64,000 nt of DNA from Thetidibacter halocola (GTDB lineage Bacteria; Pseudomonadota; Alphaproteobacteria; Rhodobacterales; Rhodobacteraceae): NCBI RefSeq assembly GCF_018224955.1, contig NZ_JAGTUU010000006.1, forward strand, positions 62,001-126,000, read 5' to 3'. How positions within the stretch are numbered: the first letter of the stretch is position 1; every line of letters starts with the position of its first letter. The notes below the pieces were generated by a model. It made no database searches, was not told where the DNA came from, and saw only the letters and a list, made by a program, of their open reading frames with translations. The position numbers were made by a program, and so were the translations under genes. Below are positions 42,358-51,276 of the stretch, piece after piece.

Positions 42358-43407
42358 ATGGATCACCTGGAAAACCCCTTTCGCCGCCAAGGCCTCGATC
42401 ATCCCGCCCTCTCGGGCGTTCCCTTTCCCGCCGCCGACTCTACAGCCACTCGCGCTCTGCTTGCCCGCTGTCCCCGTGCCGCCGAAACGCCCCTTGTCTC
42501 GGCCGAGACGCTGGCCGACATCGCCGGTATCCGCAGCCTCTGGGTCAAGGACGAACGCACGCGCATGGGTCTGGGCAGCTTCAAGGCGCTGGGCGCGGCA
42601 AACGTGATCGCCCATGATGGCGCGAAGGGAGAGGCGCGCGGCCGCACCTACATCGCCGCCAGCGCCGGCAATCACGGCCTGTCTGTCGCCGCGGGCGCCG
42701 CGGCCTTCGGCGCCAGGGCGTGCATCTACCTTTCCCACACCGTGCCCGAAACCTTTGCCCAGCGCCTGCAGGCAGAAGGCGCCGAGGTCGTCCGCGCCGG
42801 CGCCGTCTATGAGGACAGCATGACCGCCGCCGCCGAGGCCGCGACACGCGGCGAGGGCGTGTTGCTGTCGGATTCCTCCTGGCAAGGCTACACGGACGCG
42901 CCCCACCTTCTGATGGAGGGCTACACCGTCCTGATGGACGAGGCGCTGGACCGGATGCCGGAACCGCCCACCCATGTCCTGCTTCAGGCCGGTGTCGGCG
43001 GGCTGGCCGCTGCCGCCGCCGCGGTGGCGCGCGGCAGGCTGGGCGACGGGCCGACGATCGCCGTGGTGGAACCCACCGCTGCACCCGCGCTGTTCGCCTC
43101 GATCCAGGCCGGCGCGCCGGTCACGACACAGGGCCCGGTCTCGATCATGGGGCGGCTCGACTGCAAGGAACCCTCGCTTATCGCGCTCAAGGGGCTGGCG
43201 CGGGACGCCGACCTGTTCCTGACGATCACCGAGGACGAGGCGCGCCAGGGCACCGACACCGCCACCCGTCACCGCCTCGCCTCGACCCCCTCGGGCGCCG
43301 CCGGCATCGCGGCCCTGCTGGCCATGGACCGCCAGACGCGGACCACCTTCGGGCTCGACGGGAAATCCCGCGTCCTCACCGTTCTCTCCGAGGAAGCCGG
43401 GGCATGA
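42358..43407 (+). CDS. diaminopropionate ammonia-lyase-like PLP enzyme
   Basis: 349 residues, fold type II. PLP lysine in RMGLGSFKALGAAN (about Lys75), the pyridoxal-phosphate loop ASAGNHGLSVAAGAA and LQAGVGGLAAAAA, and the DSSWQGYTDAPHLLMEGYTV block that is typical of diaminopropionate ammonia-lyase (DpaL). It likely eliminates ammonia from a small amino acid. The substrate is uncertain because the neighbours match an EutB-like position in ectoine breakdown. ATG 42358. Overlaps the following M24 gene by 4 bp (ATGA). Confidence 0.75.
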   Translation: MDHLENPFRRQGLDHPALSGVPFPAADSTATRALLARCPRAAETPLVSAETLADIAGIRSLWVKDERTRMGLGSFKALGAANVIAHDGAKGEARGRTYIAASAGNHGLSVAAGAAAFGARACIYLSHTVPETFAQRLQAEGAEVVRAGAVYEDSMTAAAEAATRGEGVLLSDSSWQGYTDAPHLLMEGYTVLMDEALDRMPEPPTHVLLQAGVGGLAAAAAAVARGRLGDGPTIAVVEPTAAPALFASIQAGAPVTTQGPVSIMGRLDCKEPSLIALKGLARDADLFLTITEDEARQGTDTATRHRLASTPSGAAGIAALLAMDRQTRTTFGLDGKSRVLTVLSEEAGA

Positions 43408-44543
43408 CCCTATTGCTGCCGCCGACCGAATATCACGCAAGGCGCGACCGCTTGCAGGCGCTGATGGCGACACGGGGTCTGGACGCGCTGCTGCTGACCA
43501 CCGACTCCGACATCCGCCACGTTACCGGCTTCCTCACACGCTTCTGGGAAAGCCCGACGCGCCCTTGGTTCATCGTCGTTCCGGCCAGCGGCAACCCCGT
43601 GGCGGTCATCCCCTCGATCGGCGCACACCTGATGGGACAGGGCTGGATCGCCGACATCCGCACCTGGTCCTCGCCCGACTACGAGGACGATGGCGTCTCG
43701 CTTCTTGCCGCGGCCCTGGCCGAGACCGTGCCTCCGGGCGGCGCGATCGCCGCGCCGGATCACGACGGCACCCATTTGCGCATGCCGCTGGCAGACTGGG
43801 CGCGGCTTCAGGCCCTGCTACCCGACCGCCGCTTTGCCGGCGACGGAGGCACGATGCGCATCGCCCGCATGGTGAAGTCCGAGGCCGAGATCGCCCTGAT
43901 TCGCCAGTCCTGCGCCATCGCCGGCCGCGCCTTTGCCCGCGTGTCCGAGATCGCGGCAGAAGGCGTGCCGCTCGAAACCGTGTTCCGCCGCTTTCAGGCT
44001 CTCTGCCTCGAGGAGGGCGCCGACTGGGTGCCCTACGTGGCAGGCGCCTCCGCGCCGGGCGGCTATGGCGACGTGATATCGCCCGCGACCGACGTGCCGC
44101 TGGCACGGGGGGACGTGCTGATGCTCGACACCGGGCTGATCCGGCAGGGCTATTTCTGCGATTTTGACCGGAACTACAGCGTGGGACAGCCGAGTGCTGA
44201 GGTCGCTCGCGGCCATGCCACGCTGGTCGAGGCAACGCAGGCCGCTTTTGACGCCGCCCGCCCCGGCGCCACCGCCGCCGACCTGTTCCACGTCATGGCG
44301 CGGATCGTCGGCGAAACCGATGCCGGTCGCCTGGGCCACGGACTTGGCATGCAACTGACCGAACCGCCCTCGCTGATCCCCGCCGACCAAACGGTTCTCG
44401 AACCCGGCATGGTGCTGACGCTGGAACCCGCCGTCACGCTCGGTCCGGGCCGCATCCTCGTGCACGAGGAAAACATCGTCATCCGCGAGACAGGGCCCGA
44501 GTGGCTCTCGCCCCCCGCCCCGCTCGAGATACCGGTGATATGA
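43404..44543 (+). CDS. M24 metallopeptidase-fold hydrolase (DoeA/EutD-like)
   Basis: 379 residues: N-terminal creatinase-like domain (about 1-145) and C-terminal pita-bread domain with all five metal ligands: Asp in LDTG, Asp in CDFDRN, His in GHGLG, Glu in LEPAV and Glu in HEENIVI. Members include Xaa-Pro peptidases, creatinase and the ectoine hydrolase DoeA. The position between a PLP lyase and an EutA-like gene makes a ring- or amide-opening hydrolase more likely than a true peptidase. Coupled at both ends by ATGA overlaps. Confidence 0.78.
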   Translation: MTLLLPPTEYHARRDRLQALMATRGLDALLLTTDSDIRHVTGFLTRFWESPTRPWFIVVPASGNPVAVIPSIGAHLMGQGWIADIRTWSSPDYEDDGVSLLAAALAETVPPGGAIAAPDHDGTHLRMPLADWARLQALLPDRRFAGDGGTMRIARMVKSEAEIALIRQSCAIAGRAFARVSEIAAEGVPLETVFRRFQALCLEEGADWVPYVAGASAPGGYGDVISPATDVPLARGDVLMLDTGLIRQGYFCDFDRNYSVGQPSAEVARGHATLVEATQAAFDAARPGATAADLFHVMARIVGETDAGRLGHGLGMQLTEPPSLIPADQTVLEPGMVLTLEPAVTLGPGRILVHEENIVIRETGPEWLSPPAPLEIPVI

Positions 44544-45283
44544 CCGCCCTGCCGCACCGTCTGACCACGGACCGCGCCCCGCAACTGGGCCTGATCGTGC
44601 TGCAAAGCGACGAGACGATCGAGCTCGACTTCCGCCGCCTGTTGCCGGAAAAGGCCGAACTGCTGGTCAGCCGGATCCCCTCGGGGGCCGAGGTCACGCC
44701 CGAGACGCTGGCTGCGATGGAGGGCGACCTCGCCCGCGCGGCAAGCCTGTTCCCGCAAGGTGTCGCACTCGCCAGCCTCGGCTATGCCTGCACCTCCGGC
44801 GCGGCGCAGATCGGCCCCGAGACGGTCTCGGACCACCTGCGCGCCGTGCATCCAGGGGCCGAACCCACAAACCCCGTCATTGCCCTCATAGCCGCCTGTC
44901 GCGCGTTGGGCATAAACCGCCTCGCAGTGCTCTCGCCCTATATCGAGCCGGTCTCGCGCAAGCTCTTCGACCGGCTCGATACCGCGGGCATCGCCACGCC
45001 GGTGTTCGGCAGTTTCGAAATCGCCGACGAGGCCCGCGTCGCCCGCATCGACACCGCCTCCATCATTGCAGCGGCCACGACCCTCGCTGAACAGGGTGGC
45101 TTCGACGCGCTGTTCCTCAGTTGCACCAACCTGCGCACGCTCGACGCCATCCCCGCGCTCGAGGCCCAGACCGGCCTGCCGGTCCTGTCGTCAAATCTGG
45201 TCCTCGCCTGGCACATGGCACAGCTGGCGGGCATCGACACGTCCGCGACCGCCCCGGGCCGCCTTCTGTCTTCTTCCGGCTGA
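44540..45283 (+). CDS. EutA/maleate-isomerase-like Asp/Glu racemase superfamily enzyme
   Basis: 247 residues. Two catalytic-type cysteines: LGYACTSGAA and FLSCTNLRTLDAI, the latter the CTNLRT signature of maleate isomerase/arylmalonate decarboxylase/EutA. No membrane segment. Third gene of the operon; its ATG overlaps the M24 stop. EutA is a part of the ectoine utilisation cluster of unclear function. The last codons (LLSSSG) are made by the tail of repeat copy E. Confidence 0.75.
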   Translation: MTALPHRLTTDRAPQLGLIVLQSDETIELDFRRLLPEKAELLVSRIPSGAEVTPETLAAMEGDLARAASLFPQGVALASLGYACTSGAAQIGPETVSDHLRAVHPGAEPTNPVIALIAACRALGINRLAVLSPYIEPVSRKLFDRLDTAGIATPVFGSFEIADEARVARIDTASIIAAATTLAEQGGFDALFLSCTNLRTLDAIPALEAQTGLPVLSSNLVLAWHMAQLAGIDTSATAPGRLLSSSG

Positions 45284-45404
45284 AAGTATCCCGGGGAGTG
45301 CGAGGGGCAGAGCCCCTCGCCGGCCAAGCGCAGCGCAGGCCAGAGGCCGAAGGCGCAGCCGGAGGACGCGACATCCTGCGCGCGCCGCAGGCGCGCCCTG
45401 CCGG
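45265..45404. repeat. GC-rich hairpin repeat, copy E (long form, overlapping a gene end)
   Basis: CTTCTTCCGGCTGAAAGTAT (contains the stop codon of the preceding gene), CCCGGGGAGTGCGAGGGGCAGAGCCCCTCG, then an extended part with CGCGCGCCGCAGGCGCGCC ending at the stop of the convergent oxidase. The extension (GACATCC...GCGCGCC) is shared with copy B. Confidence 0.7.
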
Positions 45405-45405
45405 A

Positions 45406-46812
45406 TCAGCCCGGCAACACCTTGCCCGGGTTCAGGATGCCGTTCGGGTCCAGCGCCGCCTTGATCGCCCGCATCGCCGCCAGCGCGACCGGATCCTTGC
45501 GCCGCCGCATCGAGTTCAGCTTGGCCACGCCCACACCATGCTCGGCCGAGAACGATCCGCCCAGACGCAGCACCTCGTCCTCCACGGCCTCGGTGATCGC
45601 GTCCTTCAGCCCCGCATCGTCGCGCGACGGCCAGGCCGAGTAATGCACGTTGCCATCGCCCAGGTGCGAGACGTTGATCGCCACCGCGCCCGCGTCCAGC
45701 CCCGCAAGCCGCCCCTGCATCGCCTCGAGGAACACCGCCACCCGGTCGGTCGCCACGGCGATGTCGCACAGCACGATGGGCTTGCGCGACATGGTGATCT
45801 CGGCCGCTGCCTCGCGCCTTGCCCAGAAGGCCCGCCGTTGCGCCTCGGACTGCGCCACCGTGGCGTCCAGAACGGCGCCCTCCTCCAGCAGGTCGGCCAG
45901 CACGCCCTCAAGATAGGCGGCCACCGGAATCACGCCGTCTGCATCGGATTCCACGTCGCGTGGCGCGGTGGCACCAACCTCGACCAGGAGGTTCACGTCA
46001 AACCGGGTATCGAAGGGTTCCTGCGCCTCGGGATGCATCTCGGCGTAGCGATCCATGAAGACCCGGTCCATGTATTCAAACGCCTCGACCGCGCCTCCCG
46101 TCGCCTCCTGCAAGCGGTTCAGCAGCCGCAGCGCCTGCGGCAGCCCCGGTGCGGCAACCATGGCCGTCGCAAAGGCGCGGGGCCTTGGCACCAGCTTCAG
46201 AACCGCCGCCGTGATTACGCCCAAAATGCCCTCGGAGCCGATCAGCAGGTGTTTCAGGTTCAGGCCGGAGTTGTCCTTGTGCAGCGCGCTCATCAGGTTG
46301 ACGACTCGGCCATCGGCCAGCACCGCCTCGATCCCCAGCACCAGGTCGCGCGTGTTGCCGTAGCGCAGCACGTTGGACCCGCCCGCATTGGTCGCCAGCA
46401 TCCCCCCGATCATGCAGGAGCCGCGCGCGCCGAAGGTCATCGGAAAGGCCAGCCCGTGCTGCTCTGCCGCCGTGTGCAGCGTGGACAGGATCACGCCCGC
46501 CTCGACCACCGCCAGCCGGGCGTCCGAGCGGATCTCGCGAATGCGGTTCATCCGGTCGAGCGACAGCATCACCGCGCCTTCGCCCAGCGTGCCGCCCGCC
46601 AGCCCGGTGTTGCCTGAAACCGGCACCACTGGCACACGGGCCGCGTTGCACAGGCGCAGCGCGTCGGAAACACCGGCGGTGTCGCGCGGCCGGATAACGC
46701 AAAGCGGCGTCCAGGCATGTTGCCCGGTCCAGTCCCGGCACCACGGCGCCATGTCGGCGCCGGTCGTCACGCAATCCGCGCCCAGCGCCGCCGTCAGGTC
46801 GTCAAGGATCAT
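45406..46812 (-). CDS. FAD-linked D-2-hydroxyacid dehydrogenase/oxidase (GlcD/D2HGDH type)
   Basis: 468 residues. FAD-binding PCMH domain with VPVSGNTGLAGGT and RGSCMIGGMLATNAGG, then the FAD-oxidase C-terminal domain with SHLGDGNVHYSAW and SAEHGVG, the marker of the D-lactate/D-2-hydroxyglutarate/GlcD family. It oxidises a D-2-hydroxy acid. The substrate is not readable. ATG 46812 overlaps the end of the preceding DUF4198 gene (ATGA). Confidence 0.85.
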   Translation of the reverse strand: MILDDLTAALGADCVTTGADMAPWCRDWTGQHAWTPLCVIRPRDTAGVSDALRLCNAARVPVVPVSGNTGLAGGTLGEGAVMLSLDRMNRIREIRSDARLAVVEAGVILSTLHTAAEQHGLAFPMTFGARGSCMIGGMLATNAGGSNVLRYGNTRDLVLGIEAVLADGRVVNLMSALHKDNSGLNLKHLLIGSEGILGVITAAVLKLVPRPRAFATAMVAAPGLPQALRLLNRLQEATGGAVEAFEYMDRVFMDRYAEMHPEAQEPFDTRFDVNLLVEVGATAPRDVESDADGVIPVAAYLEGVLADLLEEGAVLDATVAQSEAQRRAFWARREAAAEITMSRKPIVLCDIAVATDRVAVFLEAMQGRLAGLDAGAVAINVSHLGDGNVHYSAWPSRDDAGLKDAITEAVEDEVLRLGGSFSAEHGVGVAKLNSMRRRKDPVALAAMRAIKAALDPNGILNPGKVLPG

Positions 46813-47603
46813 TCCGGCACCGAAAAGGTCAGCGAAGCCCAGAGGCTTTCCCAGACCGGGTCGCCCTCGGCCGCGGGCTGCAACTCGCGCATCACGACGT
46901 GATCGGCGAGATACATGTGGCCGGGACGCACCACCAACAGGGCGCGACCCTCGGCATCGGTTCGGGTCGTCGTCACCGCGACAGAGCCATCCGCCGCCCG
47001 CTCGAACAGTTCGACCTGCACATCGGCCTGCGGCGCGCCCTGGTAGAAGACCTGCACCGGCATCCCGCCCGACACGTCGTCGGTATAGGGATTGGCCAGC
47101 GCCACGATCTCGACCTCGAGCCCGGCATTGACGTCCTGCCCGGCGCCGTCGCCCACCGCGATCAGCGCCTTGGCATGGCGCGAATAGGTCTCGCGAAAGC
47201 CGGTCTGCGGCAGGCCGCGGGCGGTGTGCCGGTCGATGACCTCGACGAAATCCTTGTGCGCACAGAAGGCGGTGAACTTCTCCCATTCGCTGTAGGTCAG
47301 ATTGTAGTCCTTCGTGACATGCACCACGGTTGCCAGCCCGTCGCCCGGCGGCGCCATGTTCAGCGCGGGCCGGTCGCCCGGGCGCCCGCTGACGGCGATG
47401 GTCTCGCCGCCCTGAACGATCTCGAAGCGGCGAAAATTCGGCGGAACATAGGAGTAGGCCGCGCCCTCCAGCGTCTCGCCCACGCGGATATCGGCGCGCA
47501 GCGCCTCTCCCGCCGGCACCTGCCAGGCCTCGGCATCGATCCAGAACTCATGCGCCGATGCCGTTCCGGCCCAGAGCATGGCAAGCAGCACCGCTGCGCG
47601 CAT
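46809..47603 (-). CDS. DUF4198 exported protein
   Basis: 264 residues: signal peptide MRAAVLLAMLWAGTASA, mature start HEFWIDAEAW, an N-terminal beta domain and a C-terminal beta-sandwich (ALANPYTDDVSGGMPVQVFY ... TDAEGRALLVVRPGH). This is the DUF4198 family, found with nickel/cobalt and other metal uptake genes; a periplasmic metal-related role is plausible but not shown. Histidines cluster at the mature N-terminus (HEFW). Coupled to the following oxidase. Confidence 0.8.
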   Translation of the reverse strand: MRAAVLLAMLWAGTASAHEFWIDAEAWQVPAGEALRADIRVGETLEGAAYSYVPPNFRRFEIVQGGETIAVSGRPGDRPALNMAPPGDGLATVVHVTKDYNLTYSEWEKFTAFCAHKDFVEVIDRHTARGLPQTGFRETYSRHAKALIAVGDGAGQDVNAGLEVEIVALANPYTDDVSGGMPVQVFYQGAPQADVQVELFERAADGSVAVTTTRTDAEGRALLVVRPGHMYLADHVVMRELQPAAEGDPVWESLWASLTFSVPE

Positions 47604-47634
47604 CCTTCCCCCTTTCAGGCCTGCGCGAGGCGCG

Positions 47635-48102
47635 TCAGGCCGTGTTCTTCAGACGGTTTTCCAACTCGGTGGCAAGACCCGCCATCCGCTTGCGGAACTT
47701 CTTGTCCAGCTGCGTCTTGCCCAGCTTCAGCGACTGCACCAGCAACCGCGCCGACAGGGTCTTGGGCACCAGGACGGTGGTCATGGTAATCCGCGTGCTG
47801 GTCTTTGACAGGGCCACCAGTTCAAACGTGGTGTCGGCCTCCAGCCCGCCGGAGATGCTGTGAAAGCTCATCCGCTCGGGCGGCGCGTACTCCGTCATGG
47901 CAATGGTCAGCCCGCGTTCCTTGCCGCGGAAGGTCACGGTTGCCTCCCAGGTCATGCCCTTGCCGGGCTCAGTCAGGCTGTCCTTGCGTTCAACGAGGGC
48001 CCCGCGGCGCAGCGCGCGCCGCTGGATCGCGTCGAAATTGCTCATGTCCGCAAACACGCGCTCGATCGGCGCCTCGACATCCTCCCTGGCGATCAGTTCC
48101 AT
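47635..48102 (-). CDS. SRPBCC (START-like) family protein
   Basis: 155 residues. The N-terminal MELIAREDVEAPIERVFADM and the long C-terminal helix (LVQSLKLGKTQLDKKFRKRM) match small SRPBCC/polyketide-cyclase fold proteins that bind hydrophobic ligands. No catalytic residue set is recognisable. The following NudC-type gene lies 75 bp further left, same direction upstream in coordinates. Confidence 0.75.
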   Translation of the reverse strand: MELIAREDVEAPIERVFADMSNFDAIQRRALRRGALVERKDSLTEPGKGMTWEATVTFRGKERGLTIAMTEYAPPERMSFHSISGGLEADTTFELVALSKTSTRITMTTVLVPKTLSARLLVQSLKLGKTQLDKKFRKRMAGLATELENRLKNTA

Positions 48103-48177
48103 GTCCGCTCTGCCCTCTTGCTGTTCTGCCTGCCGCGCCGTTCCGCGTCCTCACGGAAAATAGCGCAGCCGGCGCGG

Positions 48178-49143
48178 TTATTCCAACGTATCCGACAGCC
48201 AGTGGCGCAAAAGGTAATGCGCGATGGCGCCCTTGCGCGCCGGCAGCATGTCGGTGCTGAGGCCGGCAAACACATCCGCCAGCGCCTCGCGCGTTATCCA
48301 GCGCGCGTCCTCCAACTCTGCCGGGTCGAGTTGGATCTCGTCGTCCAGCGCCTCGCCGTGACAGCCGATCATAAGCGATGCGGGAAAGGGCCAGGGCTGC
48401 GAGGCGACATAGCGGACGCGACCCACCGCGATGCCCGCTTCTTCCATGACCTCGCGGCGGACGGCGGCCTCGGGCGTCTCGCCCGGCTCGACAAAGCCCG
48501 CGAGGCAGGAATACATGCCCTCGGGCCAGCCCGGCGAGCGGCCCAGCAGGCAACGGTTGCCGCGCGTGATCAGCATGATGACCACCGGATCGGTGCGTGG
48601 GAAATGATGCGCGCCACAGCTGGCGCAAACCCGTTGCCAGCCCGCCTGCTGCATGTCCGACACCGCGCCGCAGCGGGCGCAGAAGCCGTGCGTCGCATGC
48701 CAGCCGCGGATCGCCTTGGCCGTGGCGGCCAGTTCGGCGTCGCGCGGGCTGAGCCAGGTCATCACCCGGCGCAACTCGACAAAGCGCTGGCCCGGCGCGC
48801 AGGCGGGATGCGTCTGCTCGGTCGGATCGGCGAAGCCACCCAGCAGGGCCGCGTCCAGGTCGGGCGGAGCCCAGCCCGAGATGTCGTGGCAGAACACGGC
48901 CTCGCCGTTCTCGCGGCCCAGAAGGATGACACCGTCGCGTGCGTCGGCGAGAACCGGGTGATCCAGCGGCATGCGTGCCAGCCTTGCATCGCGATCGTCC
49001 AGCCCCTCGACCAGCGGCTTGCCCCGCCACAGCACGACTGTCCGCGCGCCGGGCGACTGCATGGCCTCGACCTGCGCCGCCACGTCCGTGCGCAAGTCTG
49101 CCGCCCGGTCCAGCCCGGACCCGCCGAATGTCACCTGATCCAT
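48178..49143 (-). CDS. nudC: NAD(+) diphosphatase / NADH pyrophosphatase
   Basis: 321 residues from ATG 49143 (MDQVTFGGSGLDRAADL). An N-terminal NUDIX-like domain, a four-cysteine zinc ribbon (CARCG...CASCG, about 180-205) and a Nudix box (GFVEPGETPEAAVRREVMEE) followed by the NudC marker SQPWPFPASLMIG. It hydrolyses NAD(H) to NMN(H) and AMP and may decap NAD-capped RNA. The 49263 extension is not supported. Confidence 0.92.
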   Translation of the reverse strand: MDQVTFGGSGLDRAADLRTDVAAQVEAMQSPGARTVVLWRGKPLVEGLDDRDARLARMPLDHPVLADARDGVILLGRENGEAVFCHDISGWAPPDLDAALLGGFADPTEQTHPACAPGQRFVELRRVMTWLSPRDAELAATAKAIRGWHATHGFCARCGAVSDMQQAGWQRVCASCGAHHFPRTDPVVIMLITRGNRCLLGRSPGWPEGMYSCLAGFVEPGETPEAAVRREVMEEAGIAVGRVRYVASQPWPFPASLMIGCHGEALDDEIQLDPAELEDARWITREALADVFAGLSTDMLPARKGAIAHYLLRHWLSDTLE

Positions 49144-49374
49144 GCCCGAGCTCCGCTCTTGTCCTCGGCGGCACCCTGCCCGCAACTGCAGCGGAAGGCA
49201 AACGGGCCTTGGAGGGCAAATCGGCCCGGATGGGCGCTCCAATTCGCTCTCATGCATGGACATTACCCGCCATGCGTGTATCAGATTGTGTTAATCGCGC
49301 GTGATTACGCGCGCGGCGAGAGAAATCGGATGACGCGGCACCCCCGTGTCGAACCGGGCGGAGTGCGATCAAGG

Positions 49375-51276
49375 ATGCGTCAGACGGACTTCCCGCAGGA
49401 ACAGCTTGCCGGTTCGACCCTGCGGCTTCGGTTGCTTGCGACGTCCGACCTCCACGCCGCGATCCGGGCCTACGACTATTTCGGCGACCGCCCGGCAGAG
49501 GGGGGCGGGCTGACCCGGCTGGCGACCCTGATCCGCGCTGCGCGGGCCGAGGCAGAGGTTGGCAACACCCTGCTTTTCGACAATGGCGACCTGCTTCAAG
49601 GCAACCTGCCGGGCGACTACACGGCGCAGGCGGCGCCCACGCTGAACCCGATCGTCGAGGCGCTGAACGCGCTGGACACTGACGCGGCGACCCTGGGAAA
49701 CCACGATTTCAACTTTGGCCTCGACTACCTGGAAGGGGCGCTGCAAAGCGCGGCCTATCCGGTGGTCTGCGCCAACATCGTGCGCCGGCGCGGGCCGACG
49801 CCGGACCTGGATACGCCTTTCGTACCGCCCTTTGCCCTCTTGCGGCGGCGGATGCGGGACGAGACCGGGGCGCTGCACGACCTGTGCATCGGGGTCCTGG
49901 GCCTGATCCCGCCGCAGACCGTGACCTGGGAAGGCGGCAAGCTGGACGGGGCGCTGGACTCGCGCGACGTGCTCGAGGCCGCGCGGGCGCACCTGCCCCG
50001 GCTGCGTGCTGCCGGCGCCGATGTCGTCGTGGTGCTGGCCCATGGCGGGCTTGGCCTCGACCACCGGGCGGAAGGGCCGGAAAACGCCTGCCTTGCGCTG
50101 GCCCGCATGGGCGGGATCGACGCGTTGGTGATGGGGCACGTGCATGGCGTGTTTCCCGAAACCACGCCCCCGCGAACGGCGCGACACCCCGAGGTCGATC
50201 CCGGTCTCGGCACCGTCGCCGGGATTCCGGCGGTGATGCCGGGGATGCAGGGCTCACATCTCGGGGTGATCGACCTGCGGCTGGCGCATGACCCGCGGAC
50301 CGGACGCTGGCGTGTGACCGGATCGCGGGCCGAGGCGCGCCCCGTCGCGGCGCGCGACGGCACCGGCGCCATACGCCCGCTGGTCGCCGAGGATCCCGCG
50401 ATCGAGACGCTGACGCGCCCGCTGCACGAGGCGACACTCGACCACATGCGACAGACGGTGACGCGCACAGCGCGGCCACTGGTCAGCTACTTCACCATGA
50501 TCGGCTGCGACCCCGCGCTCGAGACTGTGACAGGCGCAATGCGGAGCTTCCTGCGCGAGCACCTGCGCGGCACCGAGTTCGAGATGCTTCCCGTGCTCGC
50601 CGCCGCCGCACCGATGAAGGCCGGCGAACTGGGCGGGCCCGATCATTTCACCGACGTTCCGGCGGGTGCGGTGGCGCTGCGCGACCTGTCCGATCTCTAT
50701 CCCTTTCCCGACCGCCTGCACGCGCTGGTGTTGACCGGGGCGGACCTGCGCGCCTGGCTGGAGGTCACGGCCAGCGCCTACAACCGCGTCAGGCCCGGCA
50801 GCCGGGATGCCGAATTGCTGGATGGGCGCATCCCCGGATACGCGCGCGACACGATCGACGGACTGAACTATCGCATCGACCTGTCACGGCCGCACGGACA
50901 TCACCGGGACGGGCGGGTGCTGGACCTGACCTGCAATAGCAGACCTGTGCAGGACAACGACCGTTTCGTGATGGCGGTGAACAACCATCGCGCCTCGGGC
51001 GGACGGAGCCTGCCGGGCACCGGGCCCGGGCGGTCGGTGATGCGTTTCGCCACCCCGATCCCCGAGATCGTGCGCGCCTACCTCGACAGCGACCCGCCCC
51101 CGGCGCGACATCCACCCTGGGGCTTTGCGCCGTTGCGCGACACGACCGTCCTTTTCCGCACCGGGCCAGGGGCAGAGCGGCACCTCGACCTGCTGCGCGG
51201 CCGCCGGGTCGAGCCGCGCGGCACCGATCCAGAGGGTTTTCGCCTCTACAGTCTGAACCTGGACGACAGGCCCTAG
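49375..51276 (+). CDS. CpdB-like 2',3'-cyclic nucleotide phosphodiesterase/3'-nucleotidase, no signal peptide
   Basis: 633 residues from ATG 49375. Calcineurin-type metallophosphatase domain with TSDLHAAIRAYDYF, FDNGDLLQGN, LGNHDFNFG, LAHGGLG and MGHVHGVFP; then a 5'-nucleotidase C-terminal domain with VLTGADLRAWLE and FVMAVNNHRASGG. It should dephosphorylate 2',3'-cyclic nucleotides or 3'-nucleotides. Family members are exported; here no signal peptide is present at this ATG or at an alternative ATG 49330. It may be cytoplasmic, or the annotated start may be wrong. Confidence 0.85.
   Translation: MRQTDFPQEQLAGSTLRLRLLATSDLHAAIRAYDYFGDRPAEGGGLTRLATLIRAARAEAEVGNTLLFDNGDLLQGNLPGDYTAQAAPTLNPIVEALNALDTDAATLGNHDFNFGLDYLEGALQSAAYPVVCANIVRRRGPTPDLDTPFVPPFALLRRRMRDETGALHDLCIGVLGLIPPQTVTWEGGKLDGALDSRDVLEAARAHLPRLRAAGADVVVVLAHGGLGLDHRAEGPENACLALARMGGIDALVMGHVHGVFPETTPPRTARHPEVDPGLGTVAGIPAVMPGMQGSHLGVIDLRLAHDPRTGRWRVTGSRAEARPVAARDGTGAIRPLVAEDPAIETLTRPLHEATLDHMRQTVTRTARPLVSYFTMIGCDPALETVTGAMRSFLREHLRGTEFEMLPVLAAAAPMKAGELGGPDHFTDVPAGAVALRDLSDLYPFPDRLHALVLTGADLRAWLEVTASAYNRVRPGSRDAELLDGRIPGYARDTIDGLNYRIDLSRPHGHHRDGRVLDLTCNSRPVQDNDRFVMAVNNHRASGGRSLPGTGPGRSVMRFATPIPEIVRAYLDSDPPPARHPPWGFAPLRDTTVLFRTGPGAERHLDLLRGRRVEPRGTDPEGFRLYSLNLDDRP

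Noticed and set aside
43404-44543. DMSP lyase DddP
   Set aside because: DddP belongs to the M24 fold, but the sequence has the ordinary five metal ligands and lacks DddP-like N-terminal blocks; the neighbours also do not fit DMSP use.
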